In this document: positions 13,101-24,560 of the stretch, in pieces
Numbering within the stretch: position 1 is the first letter of the stretch
Layout of the letters: each line of letters starts with the position of its first letter
Origin: Cyclospora cayetanensis
Lineage: Eukaryota; Apicomplexa; Conoidasida; Eucoccidiorida; Eimeriidae
Length of the DNA: 64,000 bases
Reading direction: 5' to 3'
NCBI RefSeq assembly: GCF_002999335.1
Contig: NW_020312147.1
Span: 1 to 64,000 of the forward strand
Translations under genes and position numbers: made by a program
Notes under the pieces: generated by a model
The model's input: only the letters and a program-made list of their open reading frames with translations
What the model was told of the DNA's origin: nothing
Database searches by the model: none

Positions 13101-14400
13101 GTAGAGACACAAGTGGATGTCGCAGCAGCAGAGGCAGCACTAGAGGCAGTAGTCGAGGCAGTAGAGACACAAGTGGATGTCGCAGCAGCAGAGGCAGTAG
13201 TACAGTAGTAGAGGCAGTAGAGGCACAAGTGGATGTCGCAGCAGCAGAGGCAGTAGTAGAGGCAGTAGTAGAAGCAAATTAGCGGGAAGGGAGAACGTGG
13301 GCATGCATGCTGCTTTAGAGGCGATGGAGAAGGCACCCCTAGCGACATCCCTGCATGCCAAAGGCTGCAACAGCAGCAAATTTTAGGAAGCAGTAATTCT
13401 AACAGCAGCTTACGCCTTCCCCGTCAGCCGTCTGTATGAGCTCCTGTCTGAGAAATTCGCAGCAGCAAACCTATATAAGCACACCTATACATCGACATAT
13501 ATATATATACATGCGTATAGGGAAAGAAGCCCTTAGACTTCCAAGTCTCTTGAACAATGTGATGCCTTCTACACGCATGCACGACTAAGTAGGAGATAAG
13601 CGTTTGGCGCAACGCCTCAGTCGATGACATCGGAAGAAGAAGGCAGCAGCAGCAGCCAACCTGACGAGCGCTGAGAGCTTGTCGATGAGCGTGACGTCGA
13701 AGGCATTCCTTAGCCCGACTTTATGCGTCGAGACATCCTTCATGTCTTGGAAGAAAGCTCTTACAAGGGTGCAGCCTACAAGGGAACGTGCTGCTGCAGA
13801 GGCATCGCTAGCGGCAGCTGCAGCTGCTGCTGTTGCTGTTGTTGCTGCTGCTACTCGCGGAAGTGGCGCTCGCTGAGGCATCGCGCAAGGAGCGGCATAA
13901 GAAGACGACGTGATGTTGTGGTGGCAAGGCGGCTGGCCTTATGCGAAGAAAGCAGAAGAAGGCGTGGAAACATTCCTCCGTTTTATGATGCCGCGGGGAG
14001 CTACTCTCGCAACGTCGACTTTAGACTTTGACTCACAGGCTGTGGCAGATCCAGCTGCCTCTCCACTCCGGCGAGCGCTAGCTCGACTCCTCGGCTTGTC
14101 ATTGGCGTGACGACGCGCTGGGAATAGGATGCAAGGCTTACTGCCTGGGGGGGAGAGAGAGGTGGCCTTTGAGGGGCGAAAAGTCTCCAAGACAGCGCCT
14201 AGAAGGTTTTGTCGAGTCTCCTTCTTTGGCGTGACTTTCGGGGAGCTACGATGCTGCTGCAGCGACGATTGTTGCCAGGCATGGCCTGCGCTGGAGAGGA
14301 GATGACAGCGCAGGATGGTGGATGCGTGGCTGCCGTTTGGAGGACTGCTCCTGCTCGGCTTGGAGAACACTGGTAAACACACACAGATACACACCCTGCA
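5738..14400 (-). CDS. NCAPH: Condensin complex subunit 2 (CAP-H / Barren kleisin), multi-exon
   Basis: CAP-H is the kleisin that bridges the SMC2-SMC4 heads in condensin I. Blocks, 5' to 3' on the minus strand: a basic N-terminal region about 14300-13940; 13745-13666 with NAFDVTLIDKLSAL; 12959-12822 with KVYGYRVEAVYDQTYH; 12328-12125 with LLNGLATLKREG and ending IDPFF; from 11861 with FDQAGAKGLLLSNL; 11188-11106 with DTSICGDAIRHF; 10730-10440, acidic and Gln-rich; about 10280-9790 with LFASLDPFLIDMTD; 7813-7655 with SRYVDVAVVKQTLREAL; 7426-7385 (FFDLYEK); last exon 6285-5738. Order and motifs follow Barren-family proteins. The last exon adds a Gln/Arg-rich tail, a KKRRTRNR basic patch, a Ser run and the acidic end DEEEVVT. 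Several middle junctions, the exons at 8-9.5 kb and the true start are not resolved. Confidence 0.82.
6300..6665. repeat. Degenerate GATAGA/GACAGA microsatellite in CAP-H intron
   Basis: About 360 bp of irregular ATAGAGAT, ATAGAAAT and ATAGACAG units just upstream, in the minus sense, of the last CAP-H exon. On the minus strand it is pyrimidine rich and ends next to the likely splice acceptor at 6286-6288. Confidence 0.85.
7098..7125. repeat. CAGG tetranucleotide run
   Basis: Seven tandem GGCA units inside a CAP-H intron; no other feature seen in it. Confidence 0.9.
8980..9492. repeat. CA/TACACA microsatellite tract in CAP-H intron
   Basis: About 500 bp of ACACATAC-type units, including four 28-bp repeats built on a CACACGCATATATAT core between 9110 and 9200. 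Long open frames of Thr/His or Val/Cys on both strands are by-products of the repeat. Confidence 0.92.
11465..11707. repeat. Direct duplication of an ~85-bp segment among CAG triplets
   Basis: Two near-identical copies start at about 11465 and 11619, 154 bp apart, and share a block ending GATGCATGCATTCGCAG. The spacing is not a multiple of three, so both copies cannot be read in the same CAP-H frame. The copy at 11619 lies in frame with the FDQAGAKG exon; the other is out of frame and probably intronic. Surrounding AGCAGCAAG triplets give Ala, Ser or Gln runs. Confidence 0.75.
12360..12505. repeat. Tandem 26-bp GATAGA/GACAGA repeat
   Basis: About five to six copies of a 26-bp unit rich in AGACAGACGTAGACAGAG. 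It directly precedes, on the minus strand, the CAP-H exon starting at 12328. Confidence 0.85.
13015..13275. repeat. 60-bp tandem repeat in a CAP-H intron
   Basis: About four copies of a 60-bp unit containing ACAAGTGGATGTCGCAGCAG followed by GAGGCAGTA-type triplets. The period is a multiple of three and contains no stop in several frames, but phase-matched exons on both sides (13745-13666 and 12959-12822) place it in an intron. Confidence 0.85.
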
Positions 14401-14605
14401 AGAAGTCTCTTGCAGCAGCGGCAGGCTGCAGCATGCAGCCGCCTTTCTTCCACCACGCGATTAGGGAGTACGGACGGGGAGCGGCCTCTCTTGGGAGGAA
14501 GACAATCTGTGCGCTTCCCAACCCAGAGGTCTGCAGTGCAACATCCTCGCAGCTCCCCTTCCTCCGGCATGCGCTTCTCTGCTCAAGAACTGGCTGGCAG
14601 TCCAT

Positions 14606-17600
14606 TACACTCTGAGCTTTATGGCAGCCTCAGCATTTGGGGCTTTGCTTTCAAATTCCACGCTCATGATCCGTCGGTGCCCACCGAACGCTCCCACCGA
14701 CCCCACCACCCCCGGCTGCTGCCGCTGCAGCCCGCATGCGAAGACACACTCTACGGCTCTCCGCTGGAAAGTGCTCCCTGGAAATAAACAGAAATAAACA
14801 CTGACTTCTTGCTGCGCCATGTATTCACTGAAAATCAATGAGTCATGTGGCGTCGCGCATGCACCGCACGCAGATCCCGCAAGCACTGCACATCTGTACA
14901 GCGGACCACAGGAGCACGAAGCTAGGATGCATTCACTGCATTATTACGCCAATATTAAGCTGAATTCTAGAGAGACGTTCCACAGCTGGCCGGAGTGCTT
15001 AGTCTCCCATCGACAGCATGTCCTTCATGTGGAGTGCGTCAAATCGTCGGCCGTTGGCGTCTGCTGTCTATACGGGTGTGTGCTGGGTAGTTTGCTTTTG
15101 CGACGGTCTCGACATGCCCATGGATGCCCTTAGCTACAGGCTCCCTCGCTTGCGTTTATTATGGGCCAGTCGCTGGGCGGTTCGCACAAACTAGGGAACA
15201 AGTAGCACTGCTGGAAACACGCGATAGAGCGCTGTCTAGTTCTTCAAGGCGGCCCTTATGCAGTCTGATAGATGGCAGTGCGATAAAACAACCTACTTGA
15301 AGGCACTACACCCACCTGCTCTTTTACATTTTTAATATTGATGGGCAGTGCTGCCCTTTCAGGGGTTCATTTTCCGCTACGGAGGACTGGGGTGAAAAAA
15401 GCCATTCTAAGAAAGGAACTCACTTGACTGCAGACTCAATACAAAGTTGATTAAAAGCTGTTGATTTCTGTTCAGAACAGCGCCCACCCTTTCCTGCCCA
15501 CCTCCTTTAGGTTTCCTGAAACAGAGAGAGGGAGAGGTAGAGTGTGCCTTGCTGCAGCTGTGAAGCACTGCAAGCATCTACAGCTACTTCCACACAGGCT
15601 CTAGTGCAGAAGCACACACCACTGCATCTTCTTCCAATGAGCTAGTAGTACTCTTTAATGTATTGCCTATACCAATAGACTGACCAGGTATCCGGTTCCC
15701 TAATAATTTCTAGTTGAACGTAACTAGTGTACTAAAAAGTGCCAACGTGTATCTGAGCCGCTGCACTACGCATGTAGCCTTATCAAGCCCCCTTCCTACA
15801 GAGCGATTGGAGAGGGGGGAAAGCCACTTATAGAGATATCGTGCTTCTGATTACTTCTCCACTTCGCGCCCCCCTTTCTCTTGTAGAGCAGATACCCTTG
15901 TACTTGGCTATTAAACCGGCTAGATGTACGGCTTACTGACTTGTTACGGCGACACCCTTCTACAAAGAAATGAAAGCCTGCGCTTCAAAGGGACAGACGG
16001 CGAAACAGTGCAGCAGGCAAAGGCTCAATCAGCATAGTTCGACGGATGCAGCTGTTCATGCACCTGCGTTTTCTGCTCATGCATGCTGCTCTTGGCACTA
16101 TTGTTGGTACTAGTGCTGCAGTTGCCACTCTGTTTTCTGCCTTCTTGAAGGCGTAAATACGCGTTGCAGAGGCATCAGCACTACCTCCGGTACACACGCT
16201 TTCATACCCAGCGACCCGAGTTGCATTAAAAAGATTTCAAATACACGACTCGTCGGGCGAGAGAAGGAAAGTGCAAGTGCACACAGCTGCACTCGGATCC
16301 AGGTTGCAGATAAAGGGAGCTTCCATGGGCGGCAACATCATCAGAGGATCGGAGGGGTAATCCTTAAAAGCAATAATTACTGTAGCACTCACCCGAGATG
16401 CCCCAAGCGTCTTCGCGCAGGGGGCAATTTCCTGAGAAGCCCTTCCTTTAGCCAGGTGTCTGTATGAGCATCTATTGAAGCGCATTTTCTTGCCTTTGTC
16501 TTGCCCATCGATGTAAGGCCTCACACTCTGTACTAGGCTTTTCGCCTGTTGTATTCCTGCCACACCTCCACGTCAGATGGTCCCCTTCAGCCCTTTATCC
16601 TTTTCAACGCGGCTCCGTCGGTCGTGCGTGTTTCCTGCCCTAGCTACACCACCTTCACGCGTCAGCCCCTTGTCGTACCGCCGTCTCTGTGCTAATTTGC
16701 AAGCTCTACAGCGATTGCCCAGATATACGTCGAAAAACAGACACTGCAGACTTCTTTACCGTGCAGAACCTTCAACGGCGGCTGTCCGCCCCCCCTGAAT
16801 GCTGTCGCCCTCCTTCTGCTGCAGGTTGCATTTTGCGAGCATAATTCCATAGACCTCAACTTCGCTCACAGAGAGTTACAGTGGGAAGATGGCAAAAAAG
16901 ACCCTTGTACCTCTTTCCAGGAGAGCCGGAAGTAGTCATCAAAGCCATCACATCACGAAGCTTTGCACTTGTAGCCGTGCCCTGCAAATATCACCCCCGT
17001 GGAAGCCGACACGGAGGCCTATGCCGTAGAAAATAGTTCACCAGATGCCAAGAACATGATGCTAGTATTGACCGATGAGCCAATAGCCTAGAGCCTCTTT
17101 AAACGCAGTACCTGGGGAGCCGTAAGCCGCTGAAGTCGCTCTTGATCCTCGAACTTCCGACGTTGCGCGGCTTGAACTACCAGTGTACTGTTCTTGCTCT
17201 CAGGAAGCGGTGACTCCGGCTGCGGACGGCCTAGGTAGGGTTGAGGAAATTCTGAGGATGTGGCAACTAATTGCTGGTTTTACGCCAGTTCCACAGTTCC
17301 ATTTTCCACAAGTCCTTCCCACGGAGGGTTTTCTCAAGGTAGCTTCTGAAGGCGTGATCAGGCGGCCCTGTGCCTTTTCTCATGATCAGAGGGCGCCCGC
17401 ATAAAGAGGCTTTCGACGCTGGTGGGGTGATCTAAATGGATGCCACGGAGGATGCGGTGACGACGCTGCACCACGCTTAGTCTACTACTGCTCTACGGAC
17501 TACCCAAATGGACGCGTTGACTGCGGCCCCACTATTGCTCCATGGGAAAGCACCTGTATGAGTGTTTGGTATCCCTACTTGCACAGACTTATGGCAAGCT

Positions 17601-18715
17601 GCAGTTAGAGGCTGAGACTAAATCTAGCCATCGTGATTTTTGTCCAAACTCCAGAGACGGTCCAAGAGCTCGAACATCGCTTGCCAGCGACTCGGTCTGC
17701 TCCCCCTTAGCCCTGTAGCTTGTAGCGATGAGCCGAACTTCTGCTCTCATATTCCCTGCAAACTGTGTGTGCCTCCACGAAGCAAGTGGCCATCTAACCA
17801 GCCATATGGATGGTTTAAAAAGCGTCTAGATCAATCGTACGCAGCTACTTGATACCACTAAAAAAAATGCAATGCTGCGCTTCGCTACAGTCCGCTTGCC
17901 GGGGCCCTCTGGCTTCTCAACACACTTTATTTAGGGGCTCTCTGAGAGCCTTAGGGATACGGAAATAGCGCGTTGCGCAGATTGGCTCTAACTGTAAGTT
18001 TGACCACGGTAACACCCCCCTAGTGAGTACGCAGACACACTCTTGGGGTGTCCAGTATTCGGGTTAGGCGGAGGCAAGCTTTCGCTGTCGGGTGCTTAGA
18101 TAGTGAACGTTATATTTTATGTTAGGAAAGAAGGGCGTCCAGTAGATGCCTCACTAGGGGAGTAGCTGTCTGGCAACTGCAGCGCATGCACAGGGGGTCG
18201 TCAGCGGCAGGACAGGGCACACTGTCAGCCTTTCCTGGGTGTTTGCGGCTCTAAATATATTCGAATTTCACAATGTTTTGTTAAGTGCCCCGAATTCTGC
18301 GTTTTTAGCTCATGCGGCACCCGTGGCAGCCACACTTCCTAGCGCCAGTGCTCGCAGTCCTGTGTGCTTGTCTGCGCGTCTGAAGAGGGACGCGAAGAAA
18401 CTGAGGAAATAAGCAGCAGGTTATCTTCTCCAGTGTATTACTCCCAAGCTGTGTGTGCATTTGTTAAGGTGCCACGCTGGAATTCGACCAGTGTTTCTCG
18501 GACGTCCAGCTCTCTCCTTCTCCCTCATCAGCCCCCTGTATCAACGGCAGCTACATAGGGGGTTCCCCTTTCCGTGATTCTTTTCAGTGTAGGTGTTCGC
18601 TCTGCCTCCGTCCTCAGAGCGGCACTTTTCCCCGCCCAAGCCGCCGGTGCCCTCTTCTCACTCTCACGTTCTCTCCTGTCGCGACCGCTTCCCAGCTCCC
18701 CCTCCTTGCATCAAG
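14606..18715. other. Feature-poor intergenic stretch, 4.1 kb
   Basis: Balanced composition, almost no simple repeats and only short open frames of roughly 60-110 codons without recognisable motifs. It separates CAP-H from PSMB2, which are divergently oriented, so both promoters should lie in it. I see nothing I can name. Confidence 0.6.
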
Positions 18716-20183
18716 ATGGACACGTTGATCGGCCTACGGGGCAAGGATTTCGCGGTGGTGGCAGCGGACAAGTATGCGAACAGCTCCATTGTGCGCATGA
18801 AGAAAGATGAAGATAAGCTGCTGGTTGTTGACGACGACAAACTCCTGGCTCTGTCTGGGGAAGTCGGCGACCGAGTGCAATTCGGGGAGTACATCCGCAA
18901 AAACGTGCATCTCTACAGACTCAGGTCCGTGAAAATGGGCTTCCTTTTGAATTCTTCCGGCGGCTTTTCCCTACCGGGTGTACAGACACCTCACCTCAGG
19001 CATTGTCTGCATCCCATAGGTAGCAGTCTATTTGAACTGCCGGGATCCCCTCGCTTTCAATGCAACCGACCCTTCCGAAATTCGCTTTAGCACTGGCCAT
19101 TCGCTTAGGGCGGCTGCACTCTTTTCAAAGAAAGCGTCGCTGACCGCTGCATCATACCCACTCGTCAGCGTGCCGTGCATTTCTGCACTTCTGCTTTGCA
19201 CGACATCGTCTGTGATTTACAGATCCAGCATCAAGCTATCTACGACAGCCGCAGCGCAGTTTGCTCGGCAGCAGCTGGCGCACTTCCTCAGGCGAAGCCC
19301 TTATCAGGTCAACCTTATGGTGGCAGGCTGCGATGAGGTGGGTGGCTGCTACTTGAACCGCCGACAGCGGAATACTGCTAGGCGTACAAGTAAAAAATAT
19401 CAAAGTAGCACTCCAGTATGCACTCTCTACCAGTGCAGTAGATCAGTATTTTTTAGTAGGAGGAGCTGCACCGCCGTCTTTGTTAGTCTTCATTCGGCCC
19501 TTACCCATGGAGGGACGACCCTGCACCAACACAACAGCTGTGGTTGCAAAATCCATGTATTTTAGGCTGCACGTTGGAAAGGGGGACGCATTTATATTCC
19601 TCATAGCACACGCGCACTTAAGAAGTCTGATTAATTTCATGACGGGCGGTAGCAATTCGTAGGCTCGGCTCGGCCCGACCTATTTGTATCATAGCAGCGA
19701 GACTATGCCCGGGTGCTCTGCATTTCTTCGCGTACCTACTGCGCCATTATTAATATAGACAACTAATTTTCGGTATTCATAAGCTTGAACGCTAGCAGAG
19801 CATGGAGCAATGCGTGTATCTCTTTAGGAAGTCAAGGCACACGCCCCTTCCCGTCTTTTTTGCATTGGATCCTCTTTGCGATTGTGTGCCTCACCACGTG
19901 TTGTGGCTTTATTCATGTGATTTGGATGTAGGGTGGGGCCTCCTTGTATTGGATTGACTACCTGGCCAGTGCAGTGCCAGTGAGGAAGGGCGCCCATGGA
20001 TATGCTGCCTATTTTGTTGAGGGTCTACTAGATCGGTGGTACAAGGAGGATCTGACAGAGGAGGAAGCTTTGGAAATCCTTAGGAAATGCAAGCACGAAC
20101 TGGCGAACCGATTTCTAGTGTCTCAGACAGATTTCGTGGTAAAGATCGTCAACAAGGATGGCATTCGACAAGTGGAAATATAA
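18716..20183 (+). CDS. PSMB2: 20S proteasome subunit beta-4 (PSMB2-type), three exons
   Basis: A non-catalytic beta subunit of the 20S core. Exons 18716-18924, 19223-19337 and 19932-20183 join in phases 2 and 0 and give 191 residues, close to the usual 195-205. Exon 1 begins MDTLIGLRGKDFAVVAADKY at an ATG after a CT-rich leader and includes VQFGEYIRKNVHLYRLR. Exon 2 has ARQQLAHFLRRSPYQVN and LMVAGCDE. Exon 3 has YWIDYLA, HGYAAYF and the C-terminal VKIVNKDGIRQVEI. The N-terminus has no Thr-1 propeptide cleavage motif, as expected of this inactive subunit. Neither protein nor introns carry homopolymer runs, unlike genes in the repeat-rich parts of the window. Confidence 0.97.
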
Positions 20184-21833
20184 CGGAACGACCCAATGAC
20201 AGCGCACACATAACTACATTTCATGGAAATAGGAATAAATACACACTAGTGCGATGAAGGAGCATGCCGAAGCATGCAAATGAAAGGATAAGTGGTGTGG
20301 CAAAACGGCAAGTGGCCACATGCGCTGCAGACCAGGGCCCTGGGCTGAATCGACAGCTTCATTACGCCTTCTAGCATCTTTGGAAAAACCTGACGCTTTA
20401 TACTTAAATGAGGAGGAACACTTCATTTCTCTGTTTACTAGAACTGCCGTTGGTTGCTTTTTGCACTAGTTGTAGGCCGAATAATTGACTTTACTCTCCG
20501 TGTTACAGCAACACCTTTATGGGGGTGTTGTCTCAGTGTTGAATAGGGTGTGCTTGAGTTTGCACTCCTCGGCATGACGCCATCTGAAGCCTCCCTTCGT
20601 TTTACCGCCTCTCCGCCAGTCACTGTGGTGCTAGAAATAAGTGCTGCAATAATACCAAGGACACGCCGTATTCGCTGCCTTGCTTGAGGGCATCGCACTC
20701 TAGCGATGCAGTTGCTCACTTCCACCGGTTGAAGGAGAAACGTGCTGCTGTTTGCGAAAGGTACATGAAACTGAGCGGTACGCTCCTGCAAAAGGGGCTA
20801 CGCCGTGAGGAAAAGATGTGTTTACGTAGTTGAACTGTGTTGGCGGAGGCTTAAGCAAAATAGCTTTCAGTTCCTCAGGAAAAGCAAAGTTGAATTGAAT
20901 AGGATTTAGCTCATAATTCTCTCTCCTCGCACTGGCTTGCGAGGCAAAATGGCATGAGAGGAGAGCGAGAACAAAATCTCGGCGATACCAGCTGCCGAGT
21001 GCAGATTCTTTTGCGCACTGTAAACAGCCACCTATTAGGGTTGCAATGCAAGACGCACGCGAGTGCCCGTGCATTCATAGGGGGCCAAGAAGGCTCCAGT
21101 TGCTTCCCCCTCACGTTTATACAATTGACATTTACCTTCGATGTCGCTGAGAAGAGCATAGACAAGAGGAATTTCTCGGCATCTCTGCGCAACCTGATCG
21201 TTTCGGAACCCTAGAAGGGTCCGAGTGTTTGAAATTTAGGGTGCACGAACAACGACAACAGGCGCAAACGCAGCCTCACTGATATCAAAAAAATTTTTTT
21301 CAAGTAGCTACCGACCACGGCGTGATCCCGAAGAAAGCCCTGATTGCTGCACCTCGAGTTTCTACACTACATGCCTTGTTCTCTACGAGCCGTGACAGCA
21401 GACAGCTTTTAACGTCTGTCTGCTGCTGGTGTGCAACGGATGCCTTTCGCATGCGGCAGAAGACAGACCAGGAGGCAGCCCGCTGCCACGGGAAGACGGC
21501 TGCTACGTTCCACTGCACTGGTAAAAAGAGGGGGACGCAAAGGCAACAAAATTCATCAAAAGATTTTCTTCCAAAACAAAAGACTGAGCCGCCTACGGGG
21601 TAGCTAGGTAGCCGCGGCTCTCCCAGTTGGGAAAGAAAGAGGAAAACAAAGTTCTTAGCCCTGCTGAACAAGTCCGCAGAGAGCAAGAATCCTATGACTG
21701 CTTGGCGAGACACGCATTCAACAGAAGCCCGCTACCAGAATCCCTTCACGGGGAGCGACTGTAAAGAGAGAAAGCAGATGAAGGAGGCGACGGCTGTCGG
21801 GTCGAAGGCTGCCTGCTGCTGCCCAGCGCCCTC
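20184..21833. other. Intergenic stretch between PSMB2 and the Ala/Gln-rich gene
   Basis: The two flanking genes converge here. There is no long open frame with coding character and no repeat array. An A/T run sits at about 21284-21300. Nothing else seen. Confidence 0.6.
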
Positions 21834-22586
21834 TCAGCAAAGGGGAATGCAAGGAATTGGTAGAGCATCGAACTCGCAGGATCCAACGTTCCCAGGGGTC
21901 CTCTCTGTGGGAGGAGGAGAGGCCGCCTCGTCGAAGGCTTTCTCCCTTGCTGCAGCTGTTGCTGCAGCTGTTGCTGCAGCAGGCAGCGCTCGCGCACTGG
22001 AGGATGCAGACGCAGCTTCCGTGACGGAAGACGCCGCTGCAACCGATGAAGCCTCTAATTTTGTGCGTTTTTGCTGCTGCTGGCAGGAGGAGCTGCTGTC
22101 GGGAAGAGCCTCAGGAGCTTCGGCGACTCCCTCGGGTGTCTCTACGGGCGAGCGATGGGCAGCCTTCCCCACAGCAGCAGTCGCCGTTGTAGCAGCAAGA
22201 CGCGAGTGAAAGCTGCCACAGGAGGAAGTGCTCGCACTGCGTGTCGTGGCATCCGCCTTGGGGTCTTCTCGGAAGGCGACGCCGCTGCATGCGTCATGCT
22301 TCTCGCTGCCTAGCACTGCATGTTCTCTCGAAGTCTCGAAGCCTCCGGCAAAGACAAGGGACTGAGCGGCAGAAGCAGCTCCTGCTGCAGCAGCAACAGC
22401 AGCAGCAGGAGCATCCACACCCTGCTGGCCATTCAAAAAACGCAGCAGGGAGGCAGCAGCAAACGGCCTGTCTTTCTCCGATGCGTGAACTTCTTCACTG
22501 CGCTGCTGTCGTCTGCTGATCGTTAGCGTTCCGCTGTACTGTGTCGCTGAGGCAGAACCCTCCAGCCAAGGCGCCAGCGGCGGCTC

Positions 22587-22626
<40 letters not shown>

Positions 22627-24220
22627 AACTGCTGCAGTTGCTGCAGCACGGCCAAGGCTTGGTTCTGCGGCTCCCCTTGCTCTGTAACCGCTTGCAGCAG
22701 CGTCAGCAGATCGGCGCCTTGATTTGCGAGAAGCTTCTCTTCTCCCTGCTCCTTGCTGCCGCTCTCTAGGAGACTCGCCAGCGACTGCAGCGCGTTCAAC
22801 ATGTCCTCCTGAGGCGGCAACTGCAGTAGAGCCTGCTGCAGTTGCTGCTGCAGCTGCTGCTGCAGCTGCTGCTGCTGGTCGGTTGTTTCCAACAGCTCCG
22901 AGAGAAAGGCGGGTTGCTTCGGCAACATGTGGCTCGACACTGCCCCCTTCGACGGAGCTTCAACGACGAGCCTCCCTGGAGGGCTGGTGCTCTCGGTGTT
23001 GAGATCCATTCCGAGAACCTTCAGATCCAACGTTCCCGTCTCCAGGGAACACAAAGGCGAGGCTGCAGTATCCGGAGACTGGCTATGAACGAGGTGATGA
23101 TAGGGAGCAGCAGGAGACGGTCCACCTCCCGCCCTTGCCTGCGAGCCGTCGTGCTGCTCCGCGCTGCTCAAGAAGGCAGTGAGAGACAACGGCTGTGCCT
23201 GCTGATCGGCTTGGGAAGCCGCTGTCGCCGCGACTGCGCCTGCGGCTGCTGCTGCCGTCGCCGCGCTGCTTCCTTCGCCAGACAGCAGCTTCAGCAGCGC
23301 CGCCGAAGGATCTAGAGCTGCCAGGTGCTGCAGCAGCAAGCCCGTGCTCTTCGCTGTGCCGTCCTGCTGCGTCTGCAACTCTGAGCGAGCGGACAGGAGA
23401 CTGAGCGCTGCCAGATCGAGAGCCATCTGGGGTCGTGTGGTGGAATTCAGAGCAGCAGCAGCAGCAGCTGCTGCTGCTGCTGCTGCTGCAGGGTTCGTCT
23501 GCTGCTGCTGGGAGTAGCAACCCATCGCCAGTAGCTGTAGAGAGGCGGCGACGCCGTCAACCTGCGTCTCCTTCTCGCGGAAGAGCGCTCGCTGAAAGGC
23601 AGCTTCCCTGCCACTGCCCTTCTTGCTGCTGGCGCTGCTGCAGTACAGGAGCGCCTCGATGGCGGATGCTGCACTGCTGCTGCCGCTGGTTTCCGGAGAC
23701 GCGCCTGCAGCGTCGACTGCTCCACTCGAGGCGCAGCGGGGAGGCTCGGAAGACTTCTCCGCGAGGGAGACGGCGGTGGTGCTCGCCTTCTTGCCGCATC
23801 TTTTCGTGCCGCCAGAGCGGCAGGAAGGCGCGACGACAGCGGGGGAGCAGGCAGCAGCCACGGGAGCTGCTGCAGCCACCCCCGAAAGCGCGGATCCAGA
23901 AATCTCCTCCGAATCAGAACTGCCAGTATTGGTCGCTTCTGTGGCGAGGAAACCCTTGGAAAGGCCATTCGCGGAAGCATTCGTGAGGCGACTTCGCGAA
24001 TACGGCGAAGCGAAGAAGGGGGGAAGTCTCCCCGTGTCTTGCATGAAGGCTTTCGCCTCGCGAGCGGCTTCCCATGCCCCTGTTAGACCCCATTTCTGCG
24101 ACACGCATGCAAAGCGCGACAGAGAGTGGGCGCAGTCTATTCGCGCATTGAAGCTTTCGAACAGGCAAGAAGGGGATGCGAAGCTGACGCGAAGAATCGC
24201 CGCAGAAAACGCATGCAGCC
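21834..24220 (-). CDS. Ala/Gln/Ser-rich nuclear-type protein with a possible AP2-like segment; 5' end unresolved
   Basis: The largest uninterrupted coding block in the window, at least 780 codons ending with TGA at 21834. The N-terminal part, about 24190-24020, reads RVSF, then RFACVSQKWGLTGAWEAARE. This resembles the third strand and helix of an apicomplexan AP2 domain (basic-aromatic-Gly-hydrophobic, then A..AA.EA), but the Trp-bearing strand is poor, so the match is weak. The rest is low complexity: a run of 13 Ala (23446-23490), 11-12 Gln near 22588-22623, repeated QQQLQ blocks near 22835-22880 and many Ala/Ser runs with acidic SSDSEE patches. It looks like a regulatory protein. Upstream on the minus strand is a pyrimidine-rich tract, probably an intron, so more 5' exons may exist between 24.6 and 26.8 kb. 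Confidence 0.6.
22580..22625. repeat. CTG/CAG triplet run coding poly-Gln
   Basis: About 12 CTG triplets (CAG on the coding minus strand) inside the Ala/Gln-rich gene, followed by interrupted CTG-CAA-CTG units. A second GCA/GCT run coding poly-Ala lies at 23446-23490. Confidence 0.95.
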
Positions 24221-24234
24221 GAGAGAACGCGGGG

Positions 24235-24560
24235 GGGACGAGGAAGAAGAGAAAGGGACGGACAGAAAAGACAAAGGAGAGGAAAAGAGGGAGAAGGAAA
24301 AGAGAGAGAAGGAAAAGAGGGAGAAGGAAAAGAGAGAGAAGAAACAAAGGGAGAAGGAAAAACGGGAGAAGGAAAAGAGAGAGAAGGAAAAAAGGGGGAA
24401 GGAAAGAAAGGGAGAAGGAAAAAAAGGGAGAAGGAAAAGAGGGAGAGGGAAACAGGGAGAAGGAAAAAAAGGGAGAAGGAAAAAAGGGAGAAGGAAAAAC
24501 GGGAGAAGGAAAAAAGGGAGAAGGAAAAGAGAGAGAAGGAAAAGAGGGAGAAGCCGTTGG
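24235..24560. repeat. GGGAGAAGGAAAA purine-rich repeat
   Basis: About 25 copies of an irregular 12-13-bp unit, GGGAGAAGGAAAA or near it. The plus strand reads as a Lys/Glu/Arg protein in two frames and the minus strand as Leu/Phe/Ser, both artefacts of the repeat. On the minus strand it is a long pyrimidine tract upstream of the AP2-like block. Confidence 0.88.
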
